Below, one piece after another: positions 52,259 through 61,613 of a stretch of DNA of 64,000 nucleotides. How positions within the stretch are numbered: the first letter of the stretch is position 1; every line of letters starts with the position of its first letter. Under the pieces are notes generated by a model. That model worked only from the letters and a program-made list of their open reading frames with translations, had not been told where the DNA came from and did not search any database. The DNA lies in the NCBI RefSeq assembly GCF_000720485.1, contig NZ_JOAX01000002.1:1-64000 (forward strand), given 5' to 3'. A program made the translations under genes and the position numbers. This stretch comes from Streptomyces ochraceiscleroticus. GTDB lineage: Bacteria > Actinomycetota > Actinomycetes > Streptomycetales > Streptomycetaceae.

Positions 52259-53343
52259 ACCTCGCGGCCGCGGCCAACGAGAATCTGGCCCACACCAGCA
52301 ATGTGCTGATCTATTCGGCGATGGCGGTCTACACCCTCGCGTTCCTCGCGCACATGGCGGAGTGGGTGTTCGGCAGCCGGAGCAAGGTGGCCCGTACGGC
52401 CGCGGCGCTCACCGAGGAGAAATCAGCGGCGTCCGCCGTGACGGTGCAGTCCAAGGCCAAGGCCGGCGGCACCGCCGTGCTGGACCGCCCGAAGGTCGTC
52501 ACCCGCTCCGCGGCCGGCAGCCGGGACGTGCCCGACGGTATCGGCGCGCACGGCGGCACCGAGAAGGGCGACCTGTACGGCCGGATCGCCGTCTCGCTGA
52601 CCGTGCTGGCGTGGCTGATCCACGTGGGCGGCGTAGTCTCCCGCGCCCTGTCCGTGCAGCGTGCCCCCTGGGGCAACATGTACGAGTTCTCCACCACCTT
52701 CGCCGCGGTCGCGGTGGCCGTGTACCTGATCCTGCTGACCGCCAAGAAGAACGTCCGCTGGATCGGCCTGCCGCTGGTCACCACCGTCCTGCTGGACCTG
52801 GGCCTGGCCATCTCGGTCCTCTACACCGCCAGCGACCAGCTCGTCCCGGCGCTGCACTCGTACTGGCTGTGGATCCACGTCAGCTGCGCGATCATCTCCG
52901 GCGCGGTGCTCTACATGGGCGCGGTCGCCACCCTGCTGTACCTCTTCCGCGACCGCTACGAGGCGAAGCTCGCGAACCCCGCGGGCAAGCAGCCCGGCGC
53001 CTTCGCCAAGTCGGTACTGGAGCGGCTGCCCGCCGCCGCCTCGCTGGACAAGTTCGCGTACCGCATCAACGCGACCGTCTTCCCGCTGTGGACCTTCACG
53101 ATCATCGCGGGCGCCATCTGGGCCGAGGCCGCCTGGGGCCGCTACTGGGGCTGGGACCCCAAGGAGGTCTGGTCCTTCATCACCTGGGTCGCCTACGCCT
53201 GCTACCTGCACGCCCGCGCCACCGCCGGCTGGAAGGGCCGCAAGGCCGCCTACCTGGCCCTGATCGCCTTCGCCTGCTACCTCTTCAACTACTACGGCGT
53301 GAACATCTTCGTCACGGGCCTGCACTCCTACGCGGGCGTCTGA
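52255..53343 (+). CDS. ccsB: Cytochrome c synthetase subunit CcsB (CcsA family)
   Basis: This 362-residue membrane protein carries the heme-handling WWD motif in WGRYWGWDPKEVWSFITW, with conserved histidines on flanking helices (HSYWLWIHVS and YLHARATAGWKGRK). Together with ResB it exports heme and ligates it to CXXCH of apocytochrome c. The GTG at 52255 overlaps the resB stop (GTGA). A charged loop of about 60 residues after the first helix is longer than in Bacillus. A terminator follows. Confidence 0.95.
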   Translation: MNLAAAANENLAHTSNVLIYSAMAVYTLAFLAHMAEWVFGSRSKVARTAAALTEEKSAASAVTVQSKAKAGGTAVLDRPKVVTRSAAGSRDVPDGIGAHGGTEKGDLYGRIAVSLTVLAWLIHVGGVVSRALSVQRAPWGNMYEFSTTFAAVAVAVYLILLTAKKNVRWIGLPLVTTVLLDLGLAISVLYTASDQLVPALHSYWLWIHVSCAIISGAVLYMGAVATLLYLFRDRYEAKLANPAGKQPGAFAKSVLERLPAAASLDKFAYRINATVFPLWTFTIIAGAIWAEAAWGRYWGWDPKEVWSFITWVAYACYLHARATAGWKGRKAAYLALIAFACYLFNYYGVNIFVTGLHSYAGV

Positions 53344-53359
53344 CCGGCCGCACCGCACC

Positions 53360-53399
53360 CACCACGGGCCGCCTCCTGCTCAGGGGGCGGCCCGTGGTG
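53360..53399. terminator. Convergent terminator after ccsB
   Basis: A perfect 14-bp stem (CACCACGGGCCGCC / GGCGGCCCGTGGTG) with a 12-base loop. It overlaps the last codons of the converging DUF4291 gene. Confidence 0.8.
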
Positions 53400-53967
53400 C
53401 GAGCGGCCGCTCGTCCGGCAGCAGCCGCCGCGCCGCCTCGAGGTCACCGGCGCGTACGTGCGCGTGGATCTCGTGGGCGAGCGGGGTGACGTCCGTGATG
53501 GCGACGGTCCACTCGTCGGCGTAGTGGCGGGCCGCCTCACCCGCCAGACCGAGCTGGAGCGAGCGGTACGGCAGCGGCCGCAGGCGCAGGTCGCGCTCCG
53601 GGTCCCACTGGACGCGGGCGGGGGCTTCCCGCAGCGCCTGCTTCCAGGCGGCGCGGTCGGCGTGCTCGGCGGGGTCGTAGTGCGAGAGGCAGGCGTGGCG
53701 CAGCGCCCAGTCGAGGCCCGCCCGCTCGATCTCCACGGCCAGTACGCGCTCCTGGCCGGGCTTGGTGGCCCAGCCGGAGCGGTACATCATCCACAGGAAC
53801 GACGGCTTGATCCAGGTCATCCGGTCCCGCTTCCAGGTGGCCGGGAAACGGCCGTCGCGGGCTGCCGGGCCGGCGAGGGCGGGGGCGTACGCCTGGTAGA
53901 CGGTGACGGTGGTGGCGGTGTGGACGGCCCTGATGCGGCGGGCCGGTTCGGGCTGATGTTCGTTCAT
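53380..53967 (-). CDS. DUF4291 protein
   Basis: This 195-residue protein belongs to DUF4291, recognised by IRAVHTATTVTVYQAYAPAL, WKRDRMTWIKPSFLWMMYRS and LRLRPLPYRSLQLGL. The function is unknown. The family is soluble and has no catalytic motif that can be assigned from sequence. The ATG at 53967 is the natural start. It converges with ccsB and shares its terminator. Confidence 0.9.
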   Translation of the reverse strand: MNEHQPEPARRIRAVHTATTVTVYQAYAPALAGPAARDGRFPATWKRDRMTWIKPSFLWMMYRSGWATKPGQERVLAVEIERAGLDWALRHACLSHYDPAEHADRAAWKQALREAPARVQWDPERDLRLRPLPYRSLQLGLAGEAARHYADEWTVAITDVTPLAHEIHAHVRAGDLEAARRLLPDERPLAPRAAP

Positions 53968-54074
53968 GGGAGGTCAGCGTGCGGCATGCCGGGCGCCGCG
54001 GGCCACCGGATTATCCGCCGGGCGGGCCCGGTGCCCGGGTCGTGGCGTCGGGCGGATGCGGCGAAGCAGGTGGT

Positions 54075-55499
54075 TCAGCGGCGTTTGCGGCTGCCGGGTT
54101 CCTGGTGGGGCGGGGTCTGGCCCGTCCCCGGGAGGACGGGTTTCGGCAGGGTCGCGACCTCCCGCCGGGCCTCGGCCAGCCGGGCGGCGGTGTCGCGCGG
54201 CAGGCGTGGTGGACGCCGCGCCGGTACGAAACCGAAGGCCGAGGTCAGGTCGCCGAAGGTGGTGCGGCGCCAGTCGGAGATGTTGGGCTCCTCGACGCCG
54301 GTGAAGCGCTCCAGGAACTGCAGTACCGAGGTGTGGTCGAAGGCGTCGCCCCCGGCCCAGCCGCCCACCGTCCACGGCGAGACGATCAGGCACGGGACGC
54401 GGAAGCCGCCGCCGATGGGCAGCCCGCCGACGAACTCGTCCTCCGTGCCGGGGGCCGGCACCGGCGGCGGCACGTGGTCGAAGAGCCCGTCGTTCTCGTC
54501 GTAGTTCAGGATGAAGGCGGTCTTCCGCCAGACCTTCGGATTGGCGGCGATGGCCTCGACCGTCCGCGCGACGAAGGCGGCACCGGCAGCCGGCAGATAG
54601 TCCGGGTGCTCCGACTCCGCCGCCGTCGGGATGATCCAGGAGACGGCCGGCAGCCGGTCGCTGCGCGCGTCGTCCTCGAAGGTGCCCGCGGGCCGCGGCC
54701 GCACCCCGCACTCGTACAGCGCGTCCCCGGGCCCGGCGTCCCGGAAGCTCTGGAACTGCTCCAGCAGATTGCAGCCGTAGTCGTCGTCCTGCTGGTACAC
54801 CTTCCAGGACACGCCCGCCGCCTGCAGCCGCTCGGCGTACGTCGTCCAGCGGTACGGCCGGCGCGCGGTGTTGTTCAGGACCGGGCCGCCCAGGGTGCCG
54901 CCGGGGTCGATGGTGCCGGTCATCCAGTACAGCCGGTTCGGCCAGGTCGGCCCGAGGACCGAGCAGAAGTAGTTGTCGCAGAGGGTGAACGCCTCGGCGA
55001 GGGCGAAGTGGAAGGGGATGTCCGCGCGGGTGTGATAGCCCATCACGTACGGGCCGTTCCGCCCGTCCGCCTTGCGGTGCGCGGGCAGCCACCGGTCCAT
55101 CTGCCCGCCGTGCCACGCCTCGTGCTGCACGGACCAGGCGTGACTGGTGGACGGGATGGCCTGGGCGCTGGACCGGTGGGTGTCCAGGTGGAAGGGCAGC
55201 AGGTGGCCGTCCGGGGACACGGCGTCGGGCTGGTGGAAGACCGAGCGGCCGGTGGAGAGGGTGAGCGCGTCAGGGTCCGCGAAGCCGCGTACGCCGCGCA
55301 GCGTCCCGAAGTAGTGGTCGAACGAACGGTTCTCCTGCATCAGCAGCACGACGTGCTCGATGTCGTCCGGCGAGCCGTACCGGGCCGGCCCGGCCGCGAC
55401 CGCCTTCCGCACGCTCGGCGGCAGCAGCGACAGCGCGGCGCCGCCGCCCACCGCGCCCGCGGCGGAGCCGAGGAGTCTGCGTCGGGTCAGGCCGGGCAC
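54075..55499 (-). CDS. Phospholipase C / phosphoesterase-family protein, Tat-exported
   Basis: This 474-residue exported enzyme has a twin-arginine signal (LTRRRLLGSAAGAVGGG) and the phosphoesterase family core with VVLLMQENRSFDHYFGTLRG, including the metal-binding Glu-Asn. DENDGLFDHVPPP (the metal-binding Asp/His group) and HPDYLPAAGAAF follow. It lacks the two C-terminal DUF756 domains of full-length non-hemolytic PLCs, so it is a short form closer to AcpA-like acid phosphatases. The GTG at 55499 follows GGGAGGG. Confidence 0.85.
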   Translation of the reverse strand: MPGLTRRRLLGSAAGAVGGGAALSLLPPSVRKAVAAGPARYGSPDDIEHVVLLMQENRSFDHYFGTLRGVRGFADPDALTLSTGRSVFHQPDAVSPDGHLLPFHLDTHRSSAQAIPSTSHAWSVQHEAWHGGQMDRWLPAHRKADGRNGPYVMGYHTRADIPFHFALAEAFTLCDNYFCSVLGPTWPNRLYWMTGTIDPGGTLGGPVLNNTARRPYRWTTYAERLQAAGVSWKVYQQDDDYGCNLLEQFQSFRDAGPGDALYECGVRPRPAGTFEDDARSDRLPAVSWIIPTAAESEHPDYLPAAGAAFVARTVEAIAANPKVWRKTAFILNYDENDGLFDHVPPPVPAPGTEDEFVGGLPIGGGFRVPCLIVSPWTVGGWAGGDAFDHTSVLQFLERFTGVEEPNISDWRRTTFGDLTSAFGFVPARRPPRLPRDTAARLAEARREVATLPKPVLPGTGQTPPHQEPGSRKRR

Positions 55500-55673
55500 G
55501 GGTGCCCTCCCGGCAGCCCACTATCGCCCGGCAAAAGGCGCTGGCCAGGCAAGTTGTCGGAGATGATCACCGCCGTCACTTTACGGCGAGTGCGACGTTT
55601 CCTGACGGAGGCTCAGATGTGTGGTGTCGGAGAGGCGGTGCTGCGCGGTGCCGGAGAGCCGGGGCCCGGCCCG

Positions 55674-56603
55674 TCAGCCGACGGTGATCGCGGTCAGCTT
55701 CTCCCGCAGATAGGCGTGCGAGTCGGGAAGGCCGCCGAGGCGCGTCCCCGGGTCGCACTCGTAGAAGTACACCAGCGACATCAGTTCCTCGGCCGGCACG
55801 TCGGCCGGCGGCGGCAGGACGCGGTGCCGCCCCGACTGCCAGCGGCCGCCGGTCCACCGCGCCATCAGGTCGCCGATGTTCACGGTGAACGAGTCCGGCG
55901 CCCAGGGCGCGTCCGTCCAGCCGTCCGCGTCGGTGAACACCTGCAGGCCGCCCTTGCCACGCTGCCGGTCCAGGACGGTGACCGTGCCGAAGTCGGTGTG
56001 CGGACCGATCCGGAACTGGCCCGGCAGCGGCGCGCCGACCACCTCCGTGCCCGGGTACCAGTTGATGTTGAAGCCCCAGGTGGGGTGCCCGGTGTGCCGG
56101 GTGAAGAAGTCGGCGGGCTCGCCCAGCGCGCCGGCGAGCACTTCGAGGAGCAGGTCGGACAGCGCCCGCATCGCACCGGTGTACCGCTCGACCAGCGGCC
56201 GCAGCTCCGGCACCTCCGTCGGCCAGGTGTTCGGCAGGAACCACTCCGCGTCCACGGCGGCGTTTCCTGTCGGCTCATCGGCGGCGAAGGACAGCGACTC
56301 CTTCAGGTCCGGCGGCGTCTCCGTGCCCTCCGCGTACCCGTTGGCCTCCGCGCCGGGCCCCAGCCAGCCCCGCTCGCCGACCGTGACCGCGTACGGCTCC
56401 TTGTCGGCCGCCGGCAGCCGGAAGAACCGCCGGGCGGCCGTACGGATGTCCGTCCGCAGCCCCGCGTCGACGCCATGACCGGTGACGACGAGGAAGCCGG
56501 CGGTGCGCAGGGCGGCGTCGACGGTGGCGGCGAGCGTCTGCCGGGCCGCGGCGTCACCCGCCCGCCACGCGCCCAGGTCGATGACGGGAATCGCGTCACT
56601 CAT
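55674..56603 (-). CDS. Isopenicillin N synthase-family Fe(II)/2-oxoglutarate dioxygenase
   Basis: This 309-residue enzyme belongs to the isopenicillin N synthase-like oxygenases. The N-terminal DIOX_N domain contains IPVIDLGAW and FLVVTGHGVD. The iron site is IGPHTDFGTVTVLD (His-x-Asp), with the third ligand in GRHRVLPP. It hydroxylates or desaturates an unknown substrate. The ATG at 56603 follows AAGGAGACC; a GTG at 56606 is one codon upstream. It lies 58 bases downstream of the deaminase gene on the same strand, which could mean a shared pathway. Confidence 0.85.
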   Translation of the reverse strand: MSDAIPVIDLGAWRAGDAAARQTLAATVDAALRTAGFLVVTGHGVDAGLRTDIRTAARRFFRLPAADKEPYAVTVGERGWLGPGAEANGYAEGTETPPDLKESLSFAADEPTGNAAVDAEWFLPNTWPTEVPELRPLVERYTGAMRALSDLLLEVLAGALGEPADFFTRHTGHPTWGFNINWYPGTEVVGAPLPGQFRIGPHTDFGTVTVLDRQRGKGGLQVFTDADGWTDAPWAPDSFTVNIGDLMARWTGGRWQSGRHRVLPPPADVPAEELMSLVYFYECDPGTRLGGLPDSHAYLREKLTAITVG

Positions 56604-56661
56604 CACCGGTCTCCTTCGGCCTTCCGCGGCGGCTGTCCCCGGCCCGCTCCGGTTCTCTTCC

Positions 56662-57114
56662 TCAGTCCTCGCCGATGTCCTCGTGCCACAGCTCGGGGCG
56701 GTCCGCGATGAAGGCGCGCATCATCGCGACGCACTCCGGGTCGTCCACCACCACGATCTCCACGCCGTGCTCGGCCAGCCAGTCGTGCCCACCGTGGAAC
56801 GTCTCCGCCTCGCCGATCACCACCCGGGAGATCCCGAACTGGCGCACCAGCCCGCTGCAGTACCAGCAGGGCGAGAGCGTGGTGACCATGGTCGTGCCCT
56901 TGTACGAGCGCTGCCGCCCGGCGGCCCGGAACGCGGCCGTCTCGGCGTGCACCGACGGGTCGCCGTCCTGCACGCGGCGGTTGTGACCCCGCCCGAGCAG
57001 CGTGCCGTCCGCGCCGTACAGCGCCGCGCCGATCGGGATGCCGCCGGAGGCGAGCCCGGCCCGGGCCTCGGCCACCGCGACCGCCAGCATCGCGCGCGTG
57101 TCGGAGTCGCTCAT
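56662..57114 (-). CDS. Cytosine deaminase-like (FCY1-type) nucleoside deaminase
   Basis: This 150-residue zinc-dependent deaminase has HAE in SVHAETAAF (zinc ligand and proton shuttle) and PCxxC in [10 protein letters not shown]. The C-terminus [15 protein letters not shown] closely resembles that of yeast cytosine deaminase FCY1. A cytosine deaminase or related pyrimidine/pterin deaminase is likely. The ATG at 57114 overlaps the upstream PLDN-domain gene stop by four bases, so the two are translationally coupled. Confidence 0.8.
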   Translation of the reverse strand: MSDSDTRAMLAVAVAEARAGLASGGIPIGAALYGADGTLLGRGHNRRVQDGDPSVHAETAAFRAAGRQRSYKGTTMVTTLSPCWYCSGLVRQFGISRVVIGEAETFHGGHDWLAEHGVEIVVVDDPECVAMMRAFIADRPELWHEDIGED

Positions 57115-57536
57115 TCGTCGCGCTCCCCGGACTCCCGGCGCTCCCCGGGCCCCTTGCCGTCTCCCGACTCGCGGCGGCGGAGCTCCTCCTCGCGGCGCTT
57201 CAGGTCCGCCTCCCAGTCCTTGAGCAGCGCCTCGTCCTCGTCCCGGCGCTGTGCCCGCTCCCGCGTGCCCAGCTTCTCCAGGAACTCGGGGTTGTCGTCC
57301 GGCGCGACCCAGCCGCCCCGGCCGCGCCCCGGCGCGCCGCCCTCGGCGGCGAGCGCCGCACGGTTCTTCCCGGCGATCAGCCAGGACACCGACCCGACGA
57401 GCGGGAAGAGCAGGACGAGGATCGCCCACAGCACCTTCGGCATGTGGCGCACATGCTTCTCATCGGTGGTGACGCAGTCGATGAACGCGTAGATGCTCAG
57501 TGCCAGCGGCACCAGGATCATCAGCACCCGCAGCAT
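57111..57536 (-). CDS. PLDN-domain membrane protein (PLD nuclease N-terminal)
   Basis: This 141-residue protein has two N-terminal membrane helices ([20 protein letters not shown] and [20 protein letters not shown]) of the phospholipase D nuclease N-terminal domain (PF13396). A proline/glycine segment with [12 protein letters not shown] follows, then a highly charged helical tail. Many Streptomyces proteins share this layout, with unknown function. The ATG at 57536 follows GGGGGAG. It is the first gene of a minus-strand pair with the deaminase. Confidence 0.8.
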   Translation of the reverse strand: MLRVLMILVPLALSIYAFIDCVTTDEKHVRHMPKVLWAILVLLFPLVGSVSWLIAGKNRAALAAEGGAPGRGRGGWVAPDDNPEFLEKLGTRERAQRRDEDEALLKDWEADLKRREEELRRRESGDGKGPGERRESGERDE

Positions 57537-57625
57537 GTGTCGCTCCCCCTGGGAGTGGCCGGGCGGGCCGGTGAGCGCGGCCCCAGTGACCAGTCCAGGG
57601 TAGTGCGTACCGGATACTGGGATGC

Positions 57626-59083
57626 ATGGCTTATGACGATCTTCGCTCGTTCCTCCGGGCGCTCGACCGCGAAGGTGACCTCAAGCGCATCAAGGCCGAG
57701 GTCGACCCCCATCTGGAAGTCGGGGAGATCGTCGACCGGGTGCAGAAGGCCGGCGGCCCCGCGCTCCTCTTCGAGAATGTCAAGGGCTCGGCGATGCCCC
57801 TGGCGATGAACGTCTACGGCACCGACCGCCGCCTCCTGAAGGCGCTCGGCCTGAAGTCCTACGACGAGATCAGCGGCAAGATCGGCGGCCTGCTCAGGCC
57901 CGAGCTGCCGCAGGGCTTCGTCGGCGTCCGCGAGGCGTTCGGGAAGCTCGCGAACATGACGCACGTACCGCCGAAGAAGGTGAAGGGCGAGGGCGCGCCC
58001 GTCCAGGAGGTCGTGCTCCATGGCGACGAGGTCGACCTCGAGCGGCTGCCCGCCCTGTTCACCTGGCCCGAGGACGGCGGCTCGTTCTTCAACCTGGGCC
58101 TGACCCACACCAAGGACCCCGAGAGCGGCGTCCGCAACCTCGGTCTGTACCGCCTCCAGCGCCACGACAAGCGCACCATCGGGATGCACTGGCAGATCCA
58201 CAAGGACAGCCGGAACCACTACCAGGTGGCCGCCAGGCGCGGTGAGAAGCTGCCGGTCGCCATCGCCTTCGGCTGCCCGCCGGCCGTGACGTACGCCTCG
58301 ACCGCGCCGCTCCCCGGCGACATCGACGAGTACCTCTTCGCGGGCTTCGTGCAGGGCAAGCGGATCGAGATGGTCGACTGCAAGACCGTGCCGCTCCAGG
58401 TCCCGGCCAATGCCGAGGTGGTACTGGAGGGCTGGCTGGAGCCGGGCGAGACGCTGCCCGAGGGGCCCTTCGGCGACCACACCGGCTTCTACACGCCGCA
58501 GGAGGACTTCCCGGCGCTCACCATCGACTGCGTGACGATGCGCAGGCGTCCGCTGCTGCAGTCGATCGTGGTCGGTCGGCCGCCGACCGAGGACGGGCCG
58601 CTGGGCCGGGCGACGGAGCGGTTCTTCCTCCCGCTGCTCAAGATCATCATCCCGGACATCGTGGACTACCACCTCCCGGAGTCCGGCGGCTTCCACAACT
58701 GCGCGATCGTCTCGATCGACAAGAAGTACCCCAAGCACGCGCAGAAGGTCATGCACGCCATCTGGGGCGCGCACATGATGTCGCTGACCAAGTTGATCAT
58801 CGTGGTGGACGCCGACTGCGACGTGCACGACCTGCACGAGGTGTCCTGGCGGGCGCTCGGCAACACGGACTACGCCCGCGACCTGACGGTCGTGGAGGGC
58901 CCGGTGGACCACCTGGACCACTCCTCGTACCAGCAGTTCTGGGGCGGCAAGGCCGGCATCGACGCGACCGCGAAGTGGCCCGAGGAGGGCTACACCCGGG
59001 ACGGGGGCTGGCCGCAGATGATCGTCTCGGACCCGGAGATCTCCGAACGGGTCACCAAGCGCTGGAAGGAGTACGGGCTGTGA
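57626..59083 (+). CDS. mqnL: UbiD-type menaquinone decarboxylase MqnL
   Basis: This 485-residue UbiD-family decarboxylase is assigned to the futalosine menaquinone route (MqnL). It contains [40 protein letters not shown] and GHxx-type prFMN contacts, with [15 protein letters not shown] as the conserved catalytic region. It uses prenylated FMN, made by a UbiX-type enzyme encoded 2.5 kb downstream. The ATG at 57626 starts [19 protein letters not shown]; a TACTGG sequence lies nine bases upstream, consistent with a short or leaderless transcript. It overlaps mqnP by four bases. Confidence 0.9.
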   Translation: MAYDDLRSFLRALDREGDLKRIKAEVDPHLEVGEIVDRVQKAGGPALLFENVKGSAMPLAMNVYGTDRRLLKALGLKSYDEISGKIGGLLRPELPQGFVGVREAFGKLANMTHVPPKKVKGEGAPVQEVVLHGDEVDLERLPALFTWPEDGGSFFNLGLTHTKDPESGVRNLGLYRLQRHDKRTIGMHWQIHKDSRNHYQVAARRGEKLPVAIAFGCPPAVTYASTAPLPGDIDEYLFAGFVQGKRIEMVDCKTVPLQVPANAEVVLEGWLEPGETLPEGPFGDHTGFYTPQEDFPALTIDCVTMRRRPLLQSIVVGRPPTEDGPLGRATERFFLPLLKIIIPDIVDYHLPESGGFHNCAIVSIDKKYPKHAQKVMHAIWGAHMMSLTKLIIVVDADCDVHDLHEVSWRALGNTDYARDLTVVEGPVDHLDHSSYQQFWGGKAGIDATAKWPEEGYTRDGGWPQMIVSDPEISERVTKRWKEYGL

Positions 59084-59982
59084 CCGCTTCCGCCGCCGCG
59101 ATCCCGCAGCCGGGCCGCACCAAGGCATTCCTGCGGCTCGTCATGATCGAGCACTCGGTCTTCGCGCTGCCCTTCGCCTACATCGCCTCGCTCACCGCGA
59201 TGTATCTGCACGACGCCAGGATCCACTGGGCCCGGCTGCTGCTGGTCACGGTCTGCATGGTCGGCCTGCGGACCTTCGCGATGGCCGCGAACCGCATCAT
59301 CGACCGCGAGATCGACGCCCGTAACCCGCGCACCGCGGGCCGCGAGCTGGTCACCGGCGCGGTCTCGGTCCGGTCCGCCTGGACCGGCGCGCTGGTCGCC
59401 GTCGTCGTCTTCCTGGGCGCCGCCGCGCTGCTCAACCCGCTGTGCCTGGCGCTGGCGCCGGTCGCGGTGGTCCCGATGGTGGTCTATCCGTACGGCAAGC
59501 GGTTCACGAACTTCCCGCACGCCATCCTCGGCATCGCCCAGGCCATCGGCCCGATCGGCGCCTGGCTCGCCATCACCGGAAGCTGGTCGTGGGAGGCGGT
59601 GATCCTCGGCCTCGCGGTGGGCGTCTGGATCGGCGGCTTCGACCTGATCTTCGCCTGCCAGGACGTGCGGGCCGACCGCGCGCACGGCGTGAAGTCGGTA
59701 CCGGCCCGCTTCGGCATCCCCGGCGCGCTGTACGGCGCCCGGGCCTGCCACGCCGTCACGATGGTGCTGCTGGTCTGGTACGCGCTGGCCACCGGCGCCG
59801 GTGCCTTCTTCTGGGTCGGCCTGGTGATCGTCGCGGGCGCGTTCCTGTACGAGCACACGATCGTCCGGCCGCACGACCTGTCGCGGCTGAACCGCGCGTT
59901 CTTCACGGTCAACGGCTTCATCGGGATAGCGCTGTTCGTCTGCGCCCTGCTGGACCTGCTGGTGCGCGGGCTGACGCTCTGA
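59080..59982 (+). CDS. mqnP: UbiA-type prenyltransferase MqnP (menaquinone biosynthesis)
   Basis: This 300-residue membrane prenyltransferase has the two aspartate-rich motifs of the UbiA family: NRIIDREIDARN and DLIFACQDVRADRAHG. It attaches a polyprenyl chain to the aromatic intermediate of the futalosine route. Eight or nine membrane helices are predicted. The GTG at 59080 overlaps the mqnL stop (GTGA). It is followed by a strong terminator. Confidence 0.9.
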   Translation: MTASAAAIPQPGRTKAFLRLVMIEHSVFALPFAYIASLTAMYLHDARIHWARLLLVTVCMVGLRTFAMAANRIIDREIDARNPRTAGRELVTGAVSVRSAWTGALVAVVVFLGAAALLNPLCLALAPVAVVPMVVYPYGKRFTNFPHAILGIAQAIGPIGAWLAITGSWSWEAVILGLAVGVWIGGFDLIFACQDVRADRAHGVKSVPARFGIPGALYGARACHAVTMVLLVWYALATGAGAFFWVGLVIVAGAFLYEHTIVRPHDLSRLNRAFFTVNGFIGIALFVCALLDLLVRGLTL

Positions 59983-60010
59983 AACCGACGCTCCGAGGGA
60001 GCGGAAGAAC

Positions 60011-60050
60011 GGCCAGGGGCCGGCGCCCACCCGGGTGCCGGCCCCTGGCC
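60011..60050. terminator. Convergent terminator after mqnP
   Basis: A 14-bp perfect inverted repeat (GGCCAGGGGCCGGC and its complement) with a GCCCACCCGGGT loop that can pair further, between mqnP and the converging DUF4870 gene. Confidence 0.8.
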
Positions 60051-60070
60051 GTGTGTCGTTGCTTCGTCGC

Positions 60071-60817
60071 TCAGTTCTTGACGAAGCGCCAGGACAGGAA
60101 CTTCGGGTAGGACCACATCTCGCCGTTGTTGGCCTTCACCGAGCCGATGATCCCGAAGACCAGCGTGGTGATCCAGTACGCGCCGAAGAGGACGAAGTAG
60201 CAGATCAGCGGGATGAGGAAGACCATCCCCGGGTCGCCGGTGCCGGAGTCGGCGGTCACGCCTGCGCTGATCACCACGACGAAGTACAGCACGCCGGTGA
60301 TCACCGCCATGATCGCCTGGGTGATGCCGTAGTTCATCCCCTGGGCCGAGTGGTGGCGGATGTACGGGTCGTGCTCGTTCTGCGCGTTGTTACGGATGGC
60401 GAGCGGGGCGATCCAGCCGCACAGCATGCCGATGCAGCACACGCCCGTGCCGACGAAGACGGTGAGCACCGCGCCGAGGTGCGACCACATCGCGGGCCCG
60501 GTCGAGGGCCGGGCCGGGGCGGAGTAGCCGTATCCCGGGGGCTGGGAGCCCCAGCCGGGACCGCCGGGGCCGCCGTACGGCGGCTGCTGGCCGGGGCCGG
60601 GCGGCGGGGCGGGGTAGCCGTAACCGGGCTGCTGCCCCTGCGGCTGGCCGTACGGCTGCTGCCCCTGCTGCGGGTAGGGCTGACCGTACGGCTGCTGTCC
60701 CTGCTGTCCCTGCTGTCCCTGTCCCGGCTGCTGGCCGTAGGGCTGCTGCTGCCCGCCGTTCTGCGGCGGCTGCCCCTCGGACGGCGGTTCGGATGCGGAC
60801 TTGTCGAACTCGACCAC
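60071..60817 (-). CDS. DUF4870 membrane protein with Gln/Gly/Tyr-rich N-terminus
   Basis: This 248-residue protein has about 100 residues of Gln/Gly/Pro/Tyr repeats (units such as QQPYGQ). A DUF4870 domain of four helices follows, containing MWSHLGAVLTVFVGTGVCCI and PYIRHHSAQGMNYGITQAIM. DUF4870 proteins are membrane proteins of unknown function. The low-complexity N-terminus resembles those of other actinobacterial cell-pole or wall-associated proteins. GTG at 60817 has GGGGGGA upstream. Confidence 0.8.
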   Translation of the reverse strand: MVEFDKSASEPPSEGQPPQNGGQQQPYGQQPGQGQQGQQGQQPYGQPYPQQGQQPYGQPQGQQPGYGYPAPPPGPGQQPPYGGPGGPGWGSQPPGYGYSAPARPSTGPAMWSHLGAVLTVFVGTGVCCIGMLCGWIAPLAIRNNAQNEHDPYIRHHSAQGMNYGITQAIMAVITGVLYFVVVISAGVTADSGTGDPGMVFLIPLICYFVLFGAYWITTLVFGIIGSVKANNGEMWSYPKFLSWRFVKN

Positions 60818-60893
60818 GGGCTGATCCCCCCGATGACGTGAATGGTGTCTCCGGCAGTGCTGGGCCGTGGCCCGGCGCTGCCGCGTGCAGAGA

Positions 60894-61478
60894 CTACGGG
60901 ACGCCGCCTCCCGTGCGGAGGCCCGGCGTCCGCACCCGGAAGACGTACGCGGCCAGCGCCCCGCCGGCCAGCCCGAAGAAGTGCGCCTGCCAGCTGATGC
61001 CGTTCGAGGCCGGGAGCGCGCCCCACAGGATCGAGCCGTAGAGCACCGCGACGAGCACGCCGATGGCGATGTCCAGCGCCTTGCGCTCGATGAAGCCGCG
61101 CACGACGAGATAGCCGAAGAGCCCGAAGATCACTCCGGAGACGCCCGCGGTATTGCTGCCCGGCGGCGATATCAGCCAGACGCCCAGTCCGCTGATCACG
61201 GCGATGAGCAGCGTGACACCGGCCAGTCTGCGGATCCCGGAGCGCAGCCCTGCGAGGAAGCCGAGGACGAGCAGCGGGAGGGTGTTGGCCATGAGGTGGG
61301 CGAAGCCGAAGTGCACGGCGGTCGCCGGGAGCACGTCGACCAGCTCGCTCGGATCGCGTGGCCGGATGCCGAAGCTGTCCAGCGCGTTTCCGGTGGCCAC
61401 GTCCACCGCCTCCAGCAGCCAGAGCAGCCCGACCCAGGCCAGCACCAGCAGCGCAGCGGGTTTGGCGCGTCCGCCCAT
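60894..61478 (-). CDS. Rhomboid-family intramembrane protease
   Basis: This 194-residue protein has six predicted membrane helices, with the catalytic serine in NTAGVSGVIFGLFGYLV and the histidine in WQAHFFGLAGGALAAYV. The upstream motif HFGFAHLMANTLPLLVLGF supplies the conserved His/Asn. It cleaves unknown membrane substrates. The ATG at 61478 follows GAGGAGGG. It is downstream of the DUF4870 gene in transcription order but is separated by its own 76-base gap, so independent expression is possible. Confidence 0.85.
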   Translation of the reverse strand: MGGRAKPAALLVLAWVGLLWLLEAVDVATGNALDSFGIRPRDPSELVDVLPATAVHFGFAHLMANTLPLLVLGFLAGLRSGIRRLAGVTLLIAVISGLGVWLISPPGSNTAGVSGVIFGLFGYLVVRGFIERKALDIAIGVLVAVLYGSILWGALPASNGISWQAHFFGLAGGALAAYVFRVRTPGLRTGGGVP

Positions 61479-61600
61479 GTCCGGCCCTCCTCGCCTGCCG
61501 GCCGGTCTTTGCCGTACCGGCACGTCCGCCGAGGTCCGCGCGATGGCCGCGCGCCCTCACAGGCAAGAACGGCTGTGACGGTGCTCCTGGTTCCGCCGGA

Positions 61601-61606
61601 TAGGCT
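61601..61606 (+). promoter_or_regulatory. Probable -10 element of a leaderless ubiX transcript
   Basis: TAGGCT lies with its end eight bases before the GTG at 61614, so transcription would start at or very near the start codon. A TGAC-type -35 candidate lies at about 61575. No ribosome binding site is present. Confidence 0.5.
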
Positions 61607-61613
61607 CGGTGCC

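Noticed and set aside
60580..60760. Tandem GGCTGCTG-type repeats
   Set aside because: They encode the Gln/Gly/Tyr-rich tail of the DUF4870 protein in frame.
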